DNA of 64,000 bases from Magicicada septendecula (GCA_034769895.1 CM068374.1:355308302-355372301), one strand, 5' to 3'; positions 33,929-48,000 are shown, counted from the stretch's first letter. Notes: generated from the letters alone by a model not told the origin. Translations and numbers: made by a program.

Positions 33929-35002
33929 GATAAAAGTTATTACCTCAAATCTACCTATGCAAAATAAATAAAGAAAAAAAAAATCATATGACCTAAAATA
34001 TATACTACATTGCCACATGATGGAACAATTTCAGTAAACGATTGAATGTAACCAATATAATGTTAAAGAAGACAAGAAAGAAAGAGTATTTATGAACATA
34101 ATTCATTGAAAAATAAACAGCCAAAATAGTGAAATACGATAAGAAGAAGAATAGTTGGGGCTAAGGAATGTATTTAGTCAAAAATACAATTATAATGATC
34201 ATCACACAACAACTATTTAGAAAACATTGTGATCAGAAAAAAAAACAAACGAAGAAGATACTTAACATTACAATCTCAACAAAAATGAAAACAAAAATGA
34301 CTACAAATGACAACTGTCAAAGTCAATATCAACGAATGTTTAAAGAATTAAAATGGAATTACGAAATATGAAGAATAGTAATGAAGAAATATAAATGCAA
34401 CAAAGAAAAAAACTTTTCCCAAATATTTATTATTAAATAATTAAAGAGATTATTAGGAGATTATTATTATATTTTATAGCTGACTGTAGATGAATTCCAG
34501 CAGTACTATATTAAAATGTGGTGTGGGCAGCAGATTATGAAGCCAAACAGTGCTTCTCTGAACTGTACCAACGCATGTGTTAGGGATTGTTAGGGAAATT
34601 AAATATTTAAGGAATATTAGAATAGTTGCAAGGATAAATTCAGTTTCCAAAGGAGTAGGACGAAGAAAACAGAAAGACATGAGTTGACAGAAGAATAATT
34701 GAGAAATACAGTGATTATAGTAATTATAAGTAGAAGAGATGTAAAACTAATGTATCATTGAATAGTGTAGCCAACTACCAACAAATAATGTTTACAGAAA
34801 TAAAAATGATCAAGAATGTTAATTAAAATGATGAAATGTTATTAAATAAAAAAAAGTATTAATACTAGTCTAATGAAGTTACATTGAAAATCCCAACGTC
34901 AACCATTAACAAGGAAATGAAGAAAAGGCATGTGAAAAAGACAAGTTTATTTGACCTAAACTTCATTCAGGTAAACTAAACTTTTTTAGGAGGGGGAGCA
35001 TA
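33929..35002 (+). other. Element F copy 1, 3' interior and polypurine tract
   Basis: AT-rich; short frames at 34168-34371 and on the complement at 34474-34680 are not supported. The last bases, AGGAGGGGGAGCATA (34988-35002), are the likely polypurine tract. Confidence 0.55.
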
Positions 35003-37298
35003 TGTAACGCAACAGAAATGCCAGCATTCATGTTACATAAAAATAAGGTTCACCGAATAATAAATAAGTCAATGTTTAACACCATAATAGAACAAAGATC
35101 CTATAATTACAAAGATAATCATAGATAAAATTAAATAAGGATGCAAGGTAGTGTTAACAAGAATAAACGAACCTGTAAGTTAAATAATAGCTGATGATAT
35201 ATGTTTAATGAAAAGCAAACAAAAAATGAAACAATGATTTAATTTATAATAATAACAAATAAGAATTTTGAGTTAAGAAGTATTATTTTATGACAACAAA
35301 TGTTATGATAAAGTTTATGTTATGTTATACCAAATATATGTTGAGTTAATGAAAGATGATGAAACAAGTTGTATTATTCAATGACTGTTGTAGAATGAAG
35401 TGTGAAGCAGTTAATCAATGTTCATAGATTCGAATTTTGTTATATGTGATCAATAGATCAAGATAAAATTGTTATTAGATATAGAAAAATAATTGTTTAT
35501 AAAATGTTAATAGTTAAGATTTGATTGTATGTATGAATTTATGTAAAAGGGGCTATAGATATTTAACAGCTATAAACACAGGTAGATCAGTTTACAATAA
35601 AAGGCCTAACAGCCAAACTACTATATAAACACTCACAACATAAAGATTAGGTACATCAATTAATAATAATTAATAAATACGATTTGAAGAGCTAGAAAAA
35701 ACATTAAATTGATAATAATATATAATAAAATTTATACAAATTATGATAATACCATAATGCCATGATATCGATTAGTAACATATAATATCGAAAGTGGATT
35801 AAATATAAAAAAAGGAAAAAAACCGGCTTATATCAAAAAGCCAGCAGAATATGTATAGAAAATAATAAACCAACTATCGGTAAAGTTACATTCCGATAGG
35901 ATAGCAAATTGATAAAGAATAGACAAAAAATATATGAAATAAACACTATATATTTAAAACATGTGGAAGGAAGGAATTATGTGTTGCTAGGGACGACAAA
36001 AAGGAGAAGAAGTTGTTGATTTTGACAAGAATTGCTTGGATGAACTGAATGTGATGAGATTAAAAAACCCAAGAATAATCTACTTAATCGTAATATTCGC
36101 AATTACCAGATACGATTATAAAAATACAAAATACTAATGACAATATTTACGTCTATCACCAATACAGATTAACCAAATAACACTACAATATGAAATCATA
36201 ATAGAGAGTAAATAACTGAAGTCTACAAGAAAGAACTTGAACTGTCCCATTTCCGAAGGGAATTGATGAGATATTAATCAAATAGAAAGAATTAGCAGTA
36301 ACACAATTAATAATATTCACGACACCAGAAATTATAACCTTCCAATTACACGGAACAACACTAATTGCTTCAACCGAAAGAAGAACTTATTTGGATCCTG
36401 GCGTTGCAGAAGAAACATCAATCGGGCTGTAAATCAATCCAGAAAGCTGTATTCCGAAGTGGACAGGACAAGAATTACTTTTATTAAACCGAAGAAAGAA
36501 AACCGTACTGCATAATCGTCCAGAACAGTACAGTTAGCGATCAACCGCCTACACGATTTGCTTCGTTCGAGTCTGGTAAATTATATTATATTAATCATAC
36601 TAACTACACAACACTTCAATTTTGTAAATCTTGCATTCTTATTTATATATTTTTAATCTTCCCCACAGTTACAAGAACCTTCACACCCTGAATTAAATTA
36701 AATACAAATCAAAACACACTATATAACTAAATATAAATAAAGGATTAGAATAATCAACAATCAATTCATGAAGCCTATAGCCCAAGCATATGTTAATTAG
36801 AACATATCTTATTCAATGTGAATTAGGTAAACAAATAAATAACCTTTATATATTTGTAAAATCTTGTTATTTGGAGTATGGTTTAATGAGCTGGGAACAA
36901 AAAAGTAACTGAATAAGTATAGAATAATTGGTTAACATAAACATCGAAATAACCTATAAGTTTCGTTGAGCCGATACTACAGCGCTTATAGCGGAATTAT
37001 CTGACACCAAAGAGGGAGCGTAAAAATACAAAATTAGACACAACTCTCTTCAAGGAATAATAGGGTTGGATGAAATTGTAGAATAGCGCTTAAGTTGTCT
37101 AAGTTTTAGGCACACTAACACTGATATTTCTTAAAGAGTTAAGTTAATATTAATTAAGTACATGAATATATCCCACAACTCCAAATATCTCCGAGATTGA
37201 CATAATTAAAGTAATTCAAAACACATTGGCATAGGTGTATGTACAAATCGACAAACCCAACAGTGGGGTTTTAAGGAGAGGAATCTCGTTTATCTACA
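35003..37298 (+). repeat. Element F LTR 2 (shared middle LTR)
   Basis: Serves as 3' LTR of the first unit and 5' LTR of the second. It differs from LTR 1 at a few positions (for example ATATATGTTG near 35334 against ATATGTGTTG). Confidence 0.93.
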
Positions 37299-37390
37299 AA
37301 TTGGCGCTCAACTTGTGTAGGGCTTAAGTTAAGTAATTATAAGTATAATAATATTACTTAACCAGAGCAGGCAACTGTGGGAGAATAAAA

Positions 37391-37582
37391 ATGTATGATA
37401 CCAGATTTAGATTAAAGAGGAGGGCAGAAGATACTGAGAAGGAAGAAGGTGAACAAGAACAGGAAATAGAACTAATAACAGATAGTGAAATGGAACAACA
37501 GACAGACGAAACAGCGGAAACTGAAATTATTGTGGACAAGGAAAGGGAACCAGTGGAAGAAGATGCAAAGGGGACCAAATAG
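37391..37582 (+). CDS. Element F copy 2, N-terminal acidic frame
   Basis: Same 63-residue product as at 32104-32295, with one silent difference near 37492. Confidence 0.45.
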   Translation: MYDTRFRLKRRAEDTEKEEGEQEQEIELITDSEMEQQTDETAETEIIVDKEREPVEEDAKGTK

Positions 37583-37620
37583 ATAAAACGGGAGCCAGAG
37601 AAATACCAAGTTGGCAGGAG

Positions 37621-38448
37621 ATGATGAAATTTATGACAGAACAATTTAGGAAAACAAATGAGGAAAATAAAGAAAACTCAAAGAGACTGGAGGAAAAATT
37701 AGATAAAACAGATGAGGAGAATAAGGAAAACTTAAGGGAACAATTTAGGAAACATGATGAGAAATTCGACAAAACAAATGAGGAAATTAAAGAAACCTCA
37801 AAACAAATGAACGAAAGGTTAAACCAAATTCACGAAAGGTTAGATAGGAATGATGAGGGGGTAAAACAAATGAAGGAAGACATCATACGAATGAACAAAG
37901 AAAATTTAAGGCGAATGGATGAAAGAATTGAAAAAATGAACGAAGCAGGTTTCAAGCAGATTGAGGATAAGAAGGAGCAGTTCAATAATGAGATAATGGA
38001 AACTTTCGAAGGGAAGTTTGAAAACGATAAAACGCTTAGCCCAGAAGTGGATAAATACGAGGGGGAGACAAATAAAGAAATGGAGCTGTGTTTAAAGAAT
38101 ATGTCTAAAACACTAGACAGCACTTCCGAAGGTATTATAATAAATCTGACCATAGAAGAGAATATCCAGAAGATAAGGAAAATATGGAGAAGGAAAATAG
38201 TCAATACCAAAGAAGAAATGGAGATGAGGAAAGGTGGATTAATTAGTGCATTTGACATCCCAATTAATGAACGAAGGGAGTTCTGTAAAGGTATGGAACA
38301 TAGAAGAAAATTTATGAAAATAAACCATAATAGAACAATCACAAAAAATTTAAATAAATTTAAATATTATATGAAAATATCAACGATTAGAGAATATTTG
38401 ACCAAGTCAATTATATCGTTAATACGGAAAATACCCGTAATTTGGTAA
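37621..38448 (+). CDS. Element F copy 2, coiled-coil Gag-like protein
   Basis: Identical in protein sequence to the frame at 32334-33161. The absence of any amino-acid change over 275 codons reflects how recent the duplication is rather than proven selection. Confidence 0.6.
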   Translation: MMKFMTEQFRKTNEENKENSKRLEEKLDKTDEENKENLREQFRKHDEKFDKTNEEIKETSKQMNERLNQIHERLDRNDEGVKQMKEDIIRMNKENLRRMDERIEKMNEAGFKQIEDKKEQFNNEIMETFEGKFENDKTLSPEVDKYEGETNKEMELCLKNMSKTLDSTSEGIIINLTIEENIQKIRKIWRRKIVNTKEEMEMRKGGLISAFDIPINERREFCKGMEHRRKFMKINHNRTITKNLNKFKYYMKISTIREYLTKSIISLIRKIPVIW

Positions 38449-38705
38449 ATAGTACCGATATCCAAGGGAATGGAAGGATAGAATATACCAGTGATTATGC
38501 TAGAATAGAAGAGATAGGATACCTGATAATTCAAAAGGAGCTAAACATAACTGTATACCCTGACTTAAACGAAGACTTTGCATCAGCCGAGTTACAGTAC
38601 TGGCTTTGTATCATGCACAAGAGATACGTAAAAAGTGAAAAAACTGGTATGAACACTGCAGTCATCCGGACAACGGGTGCAGTCGAATTAATAGACCATG
38701 GTTAG
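38442..38705 (+). CDS. Element F copy 2, overlapping -1 frame
   Basis: Same as 33155-33418 except for one Lys to Glu change (ASAK to ASAE). Confidence 0.4.
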   Translation: MVNSTDIQGNGRIEYTSDYARIEEIGYLIIQKELNITVYPDLNEDFASAELQYWLCIMHKRYVKSEKTGMNTAVIRTTGAVELIDHG

Positions 38706-38915
38706 AAAAAGAAACAGTCAACCAGAAAAATGGGACTGATGTTATGAAAACTGACCAGGCAACCAAGAGTCCATAAAGAAATATAATGAATAAATTCTAA
38801 AAATAATAAGAACAACTTATTACCAGTCTTGAAGAAAATTACTTGGAATTTAAAAAAGAATTTGAGTTGAATACTACCACTAAATTCTAAAATACAATAA
38901 GAACAACTTATTAAA

Positions 38916-39215
38916 GATTACAGAAGAAGGCGAGAATTATTATTAAATGTTTATAAAGAAATAGTGTGAATAATGAATAACAAACCCCAAGATTACAGAA
39001 AAAAGCGAGAATTATTATTAAATGTTTATAAAGAAATAGTATGAATAATGAATAACAAACCCCAAGATTACAGAAGAAAGCGAGAATTATTATTAAATGT
39101 TTATAAAGAAATAGTGTGAATAATGATTAACAAACCCCAAGATTACAGAAGAAAGCGAGAATTATTATTAAATGTTTATAAAGAAATAGTGTGAATAATG
39201 AAGAATGAACCCCAA
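38916..39215 (+). repeat. 75-bp tandem repeat, four units (F copy 2)
   Basis: Four units in the same order and with the same unit-specific variants as at 33629-33928. The repeat had therefore formed before the element was duplicated. Confidence 0.93.
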
Positions 39216-40289
39216 GATAAAAGTTATTACCTCAAATCTACCTATGCAAAATAAATAAAGAAAAAAAAAATCATATGACCTAAAATATATACTACATTGC
39301 CACATGATGGAACAATTTCAGTAAACGATTGAATGTAACCAATATAATGTTAAAGAAGACAAGAAAGAAAGAGTATTTATGAAAATAATTCATTGAAAAA
39401 TAAACAGCCAAAATAGTGAAATACGATAAGAAGAAGAATAGTTGGGGCTAAGGAATGTATTTAGTCAAAAATACAATTATAATGATCATCACACAACAAC
39501 TATTTAGAAAACATTGTGATCAGAAAAAAAAACAAACGAAGAAGATACTTAACATTACAATCTCAACAAAAATGAAAACAAAAATGACTACAAATGACAA
39601 CTGTCAAAGTCAATATCAACGAATGTTTAAAGAATTAAAATGGAATTACGAAATATGAAGAATAGTAATGAAGAAATATAAATGCAACAAAGAAAAAAAC
39701 TTTTCCCAAATATTTATTATTAAATAATTAAAGAGATTATTAGGAGATTATTATTATATTTTATAGCTGACTGTAGATGAATTCCAGCAGTACTATATTA
39801 AAATGTGGTGTGGGCAGCAGAGTATGAAGCCAAACAGTGCTTCTCTGAACTGTACCAACGCATGTGTTAGGGATTGTTAGGGAAATTAAATATTTAAGGA
39901 ATATTAGAATAGTTGCAAGGATAAATTCAGTTTCCAAAGGAGTAGGACGAAGAAAACAGAAAGACATGAGTTGACAGAAGAATAATTGAGAAATACAGTG
40001 ATTATAGTAATTATAAGTAGAAGAGATGTAAAACTAATGTATCATTGAATAGTGTAGCCAACTACCAACAAATAATGTTTACAGAAATAAAAATGATCAA
40101 GAATGTTAATTAAAATGATGAAATGTTATTAAATAAAAAAAAGTATTAATACTAGTCTAATGAAGTTACATTGAAAATCCCAACGTCAACCATTAACAAG
40201 GAAATGAAGAAAAGGCATGTGAAAAAGACAAGTTTATTTGACCTAAACTTCATTCAGGTAAACTAAACTTTTTTAGGAGGGGGAGCATA
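39216..40289 (+). other. Element F copy 2, 3' interior and polypurine tract
   Basis: Counterpart of 33929-35002. Differs by single bases only (for example near 39384 and 39822). Confidence 0.55.
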
Positions 40290-42586
40290 TGTAACGCAAC
40301 AGAAATGCCAGCATTCATGTTACATAAAAATAAGGTTCACCGAATAATAAATAAGTCAATGTTTAACACCATAATAGAACAAAGATCCTATAATTACAAA
40401 GATAATCATAGATAAAATTAAATAAGGATGCAAGGTAGTGTTAACAAGAATAAACGAACCTGTAAGTTAAATAATAGCTGATGATATATGTTTAATGAAA
40501 AGCAAACAAAAAATGAAACAATGATTTAATTTATAATAATAACAAATAAGAATTTTGAGTTAAGAAGTATTATTTTATGACAACAAATGTTATGATAAAG
40601 TTTATGTTATGTTATACCAAATATATGTTGAGTTAATGAAAGATAATGAAACAAGTTGTATTATTCAATGACTGTTGTAGAATGAAGTGTGAAGCAGTTA
40701 ATCAATGTTCATAGATTCGAATTTTGTTATATGTGATCAATAGATCAAGATAAAATTGTTATTAGATATAGAAAAATAATTGTTTATATAAATGTTAATA
40801 GTTAAGATTTGATTGTATGTATGAATTTATGTAAAAGGGGCTATAGATATTTAACAGCTATAAACACAGGTAGATCAGTTTACAATAAAAGGCCTAACAG
40901 CCAAACTACTATATAAACACTCACAACATAAAGATTAGGTACATCAATTAATAATAATTAATAAATACGATTTGAAGAGCTAGAAAAAACATTAAATTGA
41001 TAATAATATATAATAAAATTTATACAAATTATGATAATACCATAATGCCATGATATCGATTAGTAACATATAATATCGAAAGTGGATTAAATATAAAAAA
41101 AGGAAAAAAACCGGCTTATATCAAAAAACCAGCAGAATATGTATAGAAAATAATAAACCAACTATCGGTAAAGTTACATTCCGATAGGATAGCAAATTGA
41201 TAAAGAATAGACAAAAAATATATGAAATAAACACTATATATTTAAAACATGTGGAAGGAAGGAATTATGTGTTGCTAGGGACGACAAAAAGGAGAAGAAG
41301 TTGTTGATTTTGACAAGAATTGCTTGGATGAACTGAATGTGATGAGATTAAAAAACCCAAGAATAATCTACTTAATCGTAATATTCGCAATTACCAGATA
41401 CGATTATAAAAATACAAAATACTAATGACAATATTTACGTCTATCACCAATACAGATTAACCAAATAACACTACAATATGAAATCATAATAGAGAGTAAA
41501 TAACTGAAGTCTACAAGAAAGAACTTGAACTGTCCCATTTCCGAAGGGAATTGATGAGATATTAATCAAATAGAAAGAATTAGCAGTAACACAATTAATA
41601 ATATTCACGACACCAGAAATTATAACCTTCCAATTACACGGAACAACACTAATTGCTTCAACCGAAAGAAGAACTTATTTGGATCCTGGCGTTGCAGAAG
41701 AAACATCAATCGGGCTGTAAATCAATCCAGAAAGCTGTATTCCGAAGTGGACAGGACAAGAATTACTTTTATTAAACCGAAGAAAGAAAACCGTACTGCA
41801 TAATCGTCCAGAACAGTACAGTTAGCGATCAACCGCCTACACGATTTGCTTCGTTCGAGTCTGGTAAATTATATTATATTAATCATACTAACTACACAAC
41901 ACTTCAATTTTGTAAATCTTGCATTCTTATTTATATATTTTTAATCTTCCCCACAGTTACAAGAACCTTCACACCCTGAATTAAATTAAATACAAATCAA
42001 AACACACTATATAACTAAATATAAATAAAGGATTAGAATAATCAACAATCAATTCATGAAGCCTATAGCCCAAGCATATGTTAATTAGAACATATCTTAT
42101 TCAATGTGAATTAAGTAAACAAATAAATAACCTTTATATATTTGTAAAATCTTGTTATTTGGAGTATGGTTTAATGAGCTGGGAACAAAAAAGTAACTGA
42201 ATAAGTATAGAATAATTGGTTAACATAAACATCGAAATAACCTATAAGTTTCGTTGAGCCGATACTACAGCGCTTATAGCGGAATTATCTGACACCAAAG
42301 AGGGAGCGTAAAAATACAAAATTAGACACAACTCTCTTCAAGGAATAATAGGGTTGGATGAAATTGTAGAATAGCGCTTAAGTTGTCTAAGTTTTAGGCA
42401 CACTAACACTGATATTTCTTAAAGAGTTAAGTTAATATTAATTAAGTACATGAATATATCCCACAACTCCAAATATCTCCGAGATTGACATAATTAAAGT
42501 AATTCAAAACACATTGGCATAGGTGTATGTACAAATCGACAAACCCAACAGTGGGGTTTTAAGGAGAGGAATCTCGTTTATCTACA
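40290..42586 (+). repeat. Element F LTR 3
   Basis: Third LTR, ending TTTATCTACA at 42586, followed by the TA repeat of the insertion site. Confidence 0.93.
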
Positions 42587-43345
42587 ATATATATATATAT
42601 ATTACAACAACACAAATTGATAATTTAATGTAATTTCATTTGTGGAGTGCTAAAACTCATACAACATTACTGATAACGTGTATTAATATCTGGGGTTTGG
42701 GTGTAATAGTAATAAGAGTACTCATTGATTGAATTTTAACAAGTTTTCATCAATTTATTAAAAAAAAACTAAAGCATTTTTAAAAATCTCATTTACTTCG
42801 TCCTAAACCTTCATTACTGTTTGCTTAACGTTCAATTGTTGCAGTACATTTATCATAAATAAATCTTATATCCTACAGTAACAAAATTATATTCTAAATC
42901 TTTATTTGTTAATCTTAAAATTTCGACTGCTCAGTCTGATTTGTGTGCTTCACTACAGTTTTGTTTTATTTTCTTTATATAACTTTTACTACGTTACTTT
43001 ATGCATTGCATACATGTTACTCATTGATTATACATTGCATACATGTTAATTATTGATAAAATTTAAATTGACTCAATTAATGGTTAATCATCAAAGAAAA
43101 TATTTTTTAAATTTAAATTTTATTCTATGAATCTCTATATCTACTTTTACATCTCTTATTTATTTTTCTAAATTTCAAAGTGTATTTTAACTGTATTTAG
43201 TCTTTCACATAAAATTTATAAATTGATTATTTGTCACCTTGGTTCTGAGGCTCATACCCATGTCCTCCATTGTCCGTAGGTCCTCTTCTGATGGAGTTCC
43301 CTGCCCGTTCCTCGGTTCCACTCGTCGTCCTCCAGTTACTCGTTC
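42587..43345 (-). pseudogene. Anonymous flank with a decayed minus-strand frame interrupted by element E
   Basis: Bases about 43200-43345 and, beyond E, 60464-60623 join into one minus-strand stretch. It starts at an ATG near 60621 (MSTPTNVHH), has two in-frame stops, and continues to a readable segment VTGGRRVEPRNGQGTPSEED and MEDMGMSLRTK before a stop near 43199. It may be the start of a gag-like gene of an older element. No family is recognised. The rest of this flank is AT-rich and featureless. Confidence 0.3.
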
Positions 43346-44335
43346 TGAGATATTATTTTCTTTTTACCATATTTTAATTATAATAAAACTCTTCACTTAC
43401 CTTATCTGGGTTTCCAAGTCCTTCACCCGAACCCGTGGCTTATAAGCGTGACTTTGGGTTAGCGTTATTAATGTATTCAACTCTCATTGTACTGGTTATT
43501 TAACTCATCTTTTATTAAACATTTGATATACTATCTTTCTTTCGAAAATGATGACAAAATTATTCTGTATCCATTAGGATTTAAGTCTGACAAATATTAA
43601 TGTTGCGATATATACTCAATTTAATCAAGACAAAACAAAATTCACAGTTTTACTTAACCTATTTAAAATAAATGGTTCATTAGATTATATTGAATAAAGG
43701 CGACCCAGCATTTGCACACACTCCCATTCATTCCTTTTATTACCCCATAATTAAGAGCTCTTTTAATTTAAAATTTTTTATATTTTAGATATAGTTACTC
43801 CTTCTTGTTGTCCTGGATGCCAGATGTTGTAGTTATTCCGTTTTGGTTGTTCACTGTTTTAGTCTGCAAGATGTTCTCATTTTTTTAATTTTGGTCACGT
43901 TCTCGTTTTTAGGATCTCATTGTTTTACGTCCGAAAAGTTTCTGCATTCAAATTTCTGCGTCACTGAACTATAACTGCTGTTACATTTTATTTGTATCAC
44001 TTTATCTCACACTCTAGTTCATATTTTGAAAGTTTAATAGGTTTTCAGCTCGCGAGCCTTTCACACAGAACCGCACGGTTCAGTAACTGGGAGGCGACAG
44101 ACGCTGTTTTCTGCGCACACAGCGCTGAGGTATGTATTCAAACGTGACAAAAGGTCTGAGAACGCTGGCTGACTGTGCGCGCTCTTGTGGGCGAATACGC
44201 ACCCTCGTTGAAAGTCTGCATTCTAATGCCAAGTCACACCCGCCTCGAAGATATAGTCCATTCACAACATTTATTTGGTTGAATAAAAATTTGAAAATAT
44301 TAAAATTACAAATCTCATTTGTTTGTACCGTTACA
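43346..44335 (-). repeat. Element E 3' LTR
   Basis: 990 bp, from TGAGATATT at 43346 to CCGTTACA at 44335. Matches 59480-60459 closely. A G-rich polypurine tract (C run 44338-44350 on the plus strand) adjoins it. Confidence 0.93.
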
Positions 44336-44690
44336 ATACCCCCCCCCCCCAATAAGAGGTTTTCTGCCGAAACAGAAAAACTCTCATTGCTAAACCCTAC
44401 GAGGATCAGTGAGGATATGGTGCCAACAACCCCCCTTTAATTTCTTAACACATCATGGGTAAACTACCCCCCTAGCTCGGCGACTATGGCTGCACCAGCA
44501 CGACATTACTGGACTTCTCTGTTTGAGATCCCAACACCATAAAATCGGACAGGCACTCACCACAGTACCACCTTACCTTATAACATTCCCAATAAAATTC
44601 CCAAAACTGGCCTTATAGCATACCAGATCCTCAACCGATATATCTCCCCTTACATACATACTGGGTTGCCTTTAGCAAGTACTCGGTGCG
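44336..44690 (-). ncRNA. Conserved 3' RNA domain of element E, with hairpin 44350-44389
   Basis: The most diverged version, keeping GTTGTTGGCACC, TCCTCACTG, GTGTTGGGATCTC, GAGAAGTCCAGT and AAAGGCAACCCAG. The hairpin arms on the minus strand are CAATGAGAGTTTTTCTGTT and GGCAGAAAACCTCTTATTG. Pairing survives through different bases from A-C, including a G.T wobble at pair 5. Confidence 0.62.
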
Positions 44691-47600
44691 TACATATATT
44701 CATTACTACATTAACCACACTATCTCCACATTAATTCTTGATCTAAAATTCACATAAATATTTTATATTTGCTTCTTAAAGAAAATTCGATTCCATTTCT
44801 CAACTTTTAATCGTTCGCTTTACGTTATTATTTCCAATCAAATTACAGTATTTAAATTTTACTCAACTAGTGAAATAAATCTTACCAAAGTTACTATTTT
44901 AATTTAACTGACTTCATTACCTTTTAATTACTCATTTCAATTTCAAACTTCAAAATACTTTAACTTGAATTTAAATTTCCTTAACTACCTGTTATCATCT
45001 ATTCAAATACAATTACACATGGTTATAACAGATAACATAAACATCATTTATCAGCTGATACCCTCTCTACCTATAGTGAACATTAAATATTAAAATAAAG
45101 TTCTTTACTGCAAAGAAATATTTTTTTCCCCCCAAAAAAACTATTTTGCCAATTAATAAAATAATTATTGAATCATTTAATTAAATTGATTAACAAAAGA
45201 ATCTATAAATCAATTATAAGAAATATACTATCTCTCTAACACCAGTCATCAGCTGATACCTTATGGTCAGGTGAATGACCTTACCCTAGACACCCTACAC
45301 AAAATTATACAATGTAAAATACATAACATATGTTTATAATTCCTACACTCTAACATAGTACAACATAATAAAACATACTAAACACCTTCTCTCCTAGAAT
45401 TAATCTTTTCAACCAGTAAAGTCATTTATAAAATTATCATACAGAGCATAACATATTTAAATCAACTTCTTCTGAACAAGTTACCTACTGGAAAACGTTA
45501 ATCATCTGCCTTTGGCATAATATCTCTTGACTCAAAATAAAATCATTTAATTAGCTCATCAGCATAATTCATTTTAATATTTACTAATAAGTTACTACCC
45601 TGAGTAACCTCCTTCCCACACACACTATGGCCCCCCCCTGGACTGTAGCGCCCAGCTGCTTCCACAAGGACTGAAGTTAAGGAGGAATTTTGTCATCTCC
45701 TGTCCTTGGTTTAGCGTTACAAAACATTCGGTATTACTGATGTCCGAGGAGACCAGTAATCCTACTAAACTTAGGTATATGCCCTTAAACGGTCTACCAC
45801 CCCATTCGATGGATAGCCGCTGTTCCATAGTTCCGGTGATTCCCCTGATTTACCACCCGGTTAATTTCTAAATTCACCTCTTACAACGATAACAAGCTAC
45901 GGCCAGACTTAGGCAGAACGAGACGCAATGTGCCCTGACCATAGCCAGTCAAAGCTGAGCCAATTCCACGGTCAGGGTTCGGTGAGGCCGTGACCGCCCG
46001 AAAATGGGGAATCACTTTAGTTTATATTATACACAATATAATTACATGTTTAGATTCCTACACACATACATAATCAACATAATAGACATTAACCTTGAAC
46101 ATTAACATTGCTACATTAAACTAAACAATTCACCTTTAAATAATTTGTATAGAAAATTATAAACATTACAACCTGAACTTTCTATTAACTCTTTTTATAT
46201 CAACCTTTACTTATTTATCATTTATTGTACCATTAAATTCTCCAAAATTCAAATTTATTATTAACATTCATTTTACATCACATTTCAAATTCAAATTTGA
46301 CAAAAATTTACGCAATTTTACACTCTTTTTATTTTGTCACATTTATCATTACATTTCAACTATGAATTTCTATTTAACATTTTCATCATTTATTTGTTTG
46401 GGTGACTCCCAGTTATCCATAATGATCTAATTTATCGAATGGGCATTTAAATATAACCTTACCTCCCTTCTTCCTTCTAACAACCACTAACAGACTTACA
46501 TAGGGCGACAATGATCTCTCAATAATATTTACTTCCATTAAATTCTCTAACTTCACTTAAATCATTCTCCTCTTACATACCAAATACCTAATACCCTCTT
46601 TGTACCTAGGATGTGTGTTCCCTCCCCTCTAATTAGCATAAGCAGCAACCTCTTGCCATTCCATTCCACGTCAATCATTCCCCTAAAACCCTCTACTACC
46701 CGCCACAACGCTTTGTGTTGAGGATTCCTTACACCTCCACCCTCACTACAAAATTTCACCACCATCTATTACTCTCCAATTACATTATTCTCCCTGTTTC
46801 TACATACAATCACTAACGCTACTGTGTCCCTACTACTGACCTGTTTCTGTATTACTTTTTCTTCCAAAAATCGTATTTTGTCTAACACCCATTTAAAACT
46901 AACTTTGACTTACTCAAATTCCTTATTGAAATAATTATTACCCAAACTCCATCTTTTACAACATTTTACATTATGTTAACCATTGAAAACTACATTAGAA
47001 AATTCATAACTACCTCAAATTAATTCCATCATTTAATTTAAAACCTTTGAACCTCATTTAAAATTTACTATTCAAACATTAAACATTTTACTTTATTTAA
47101 ATTGCATTATAAACTTCATATTTACATTACATCACTCAATTGAATAAATACATGATTACTGTCATTAATTCCAAATATAAACAATTCATCACCACCCCGT
47201 ACAACCATATGTACCTTCTGAAACATTATAACAATCATATGACTCCACAACTGAACACATTTTACATTTATTCATTTACTATTTATTTTAAAGTTTAAAT
47301 CTCAGAAAATCATTTAAATTCATTATCAAAATCTCTTTATACAACATTTTAAATTAATCAATTAATTCATCTACAATTTATTTCAATTCAATAAGTTATT
47401 TAAAACACAAGTTATTTTAATTACCTTACTCCAAAACAATTACAATTCATTTACTTGTATTATAACCTTCATAATTACTCTCATTATTTGCTCGGTTTAA
47501 TAAAATATTATTATTATTGTTAAAATCAATTTCTATTACATACACACAATGTTTACATAAAATATATTTTATAACACAAACACAATTAATTTCACTATAA

Positions 47601-47710
47601 ATTTATTTACAATTTTTTGTCATTATTTTTCTTCATTTACCTCACTTCATTTCATAAGTTAGCAAGGTCATCACCATAAACTAAAATAATAAAATATTCA
47701 TTCACTGTTT
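44691..47710 (-). other. Element E interior: AT-rich with GC-rich middle domain at 45617-46015
   Basis: No gene is seen. Bases 45617-46015 match the middle domains of A and B (CTATGGAACAGCGGCTA, GGTGGTAGACC, TTTCGGGCGGTCACGGCC). ATCAGCTGAT occurs at 45050-45059 and 45248-45257. Confidence 0.55.
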
Positions 47711-47998
47711 CTACCCCCCATCATCGAATAATAATCTGATCTTAGACTATGCCCTTCATTTACAATTAAATACATATTACTATTATTATAATAGTCATCA
47801 TTATTACTTTTTTCCATTGTATCAATACTATTGATAATATAAATATTATTGCATACTATCAATTCAAAATTCCTGTCGACATTGGGTATAGTAATTTCTC
47901 CTTTTGTATTTTCCGTTAAAGTCATGTAAGTTATATTATCATCAATATTATCATCTACTTCTGCTGCATCAGTTTCAACACAAGGTAAGATTTCAATA
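47711..47998 (-). pseudogene. Element E gag-like gene, C-terminal part
   Basis: Continues the frame interrupted by the mariner-like insertion. It contains TKGEITIPNVDRNFELIV, matching the D homologue (TKIPNVDRLYEII). After a frameshift it ends LLFDDGG-stop at 47711, the family C-terminus. Confidence 0.55.
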
Positions 47999-48000
47999 TA

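Larger units (their letters stand above)
29714..42586 (+). mobile_element. Element F: tandem LTR retrotransposon array (LTR-internal-LTR-internal-LTR)
   Basis: Three LTRs (29714-32011, 35003-37298, 40290-42586; each about 2,297 bp) alternate with two 2,991-bp interiors (32012-35002, 37299-40289), period about 5,287 bp. Copies differ by only a handful of substitutions. Each interior begins AATTGGCGCTCAAC, a likely primer-binding region, and ends AGGAGGGGGAGCATA, a polypurine tract. They encode a coiled-coil Gag-like product only; no polymerase frame is present, so F is non-autonomous. Recombination between LTRs of sister copies is the usual origin of such arrays. A collapsed or duplicated assembly is the alternative. 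Confidence 0.92.

Noticed and set aside
43239..43445. 68-codon plus-strand frame at the left end of E
   Set aside because: Crosses the element boundary at 43346, so it cannot be an ancestral gene; the complement gives the better-supported decayed frame.
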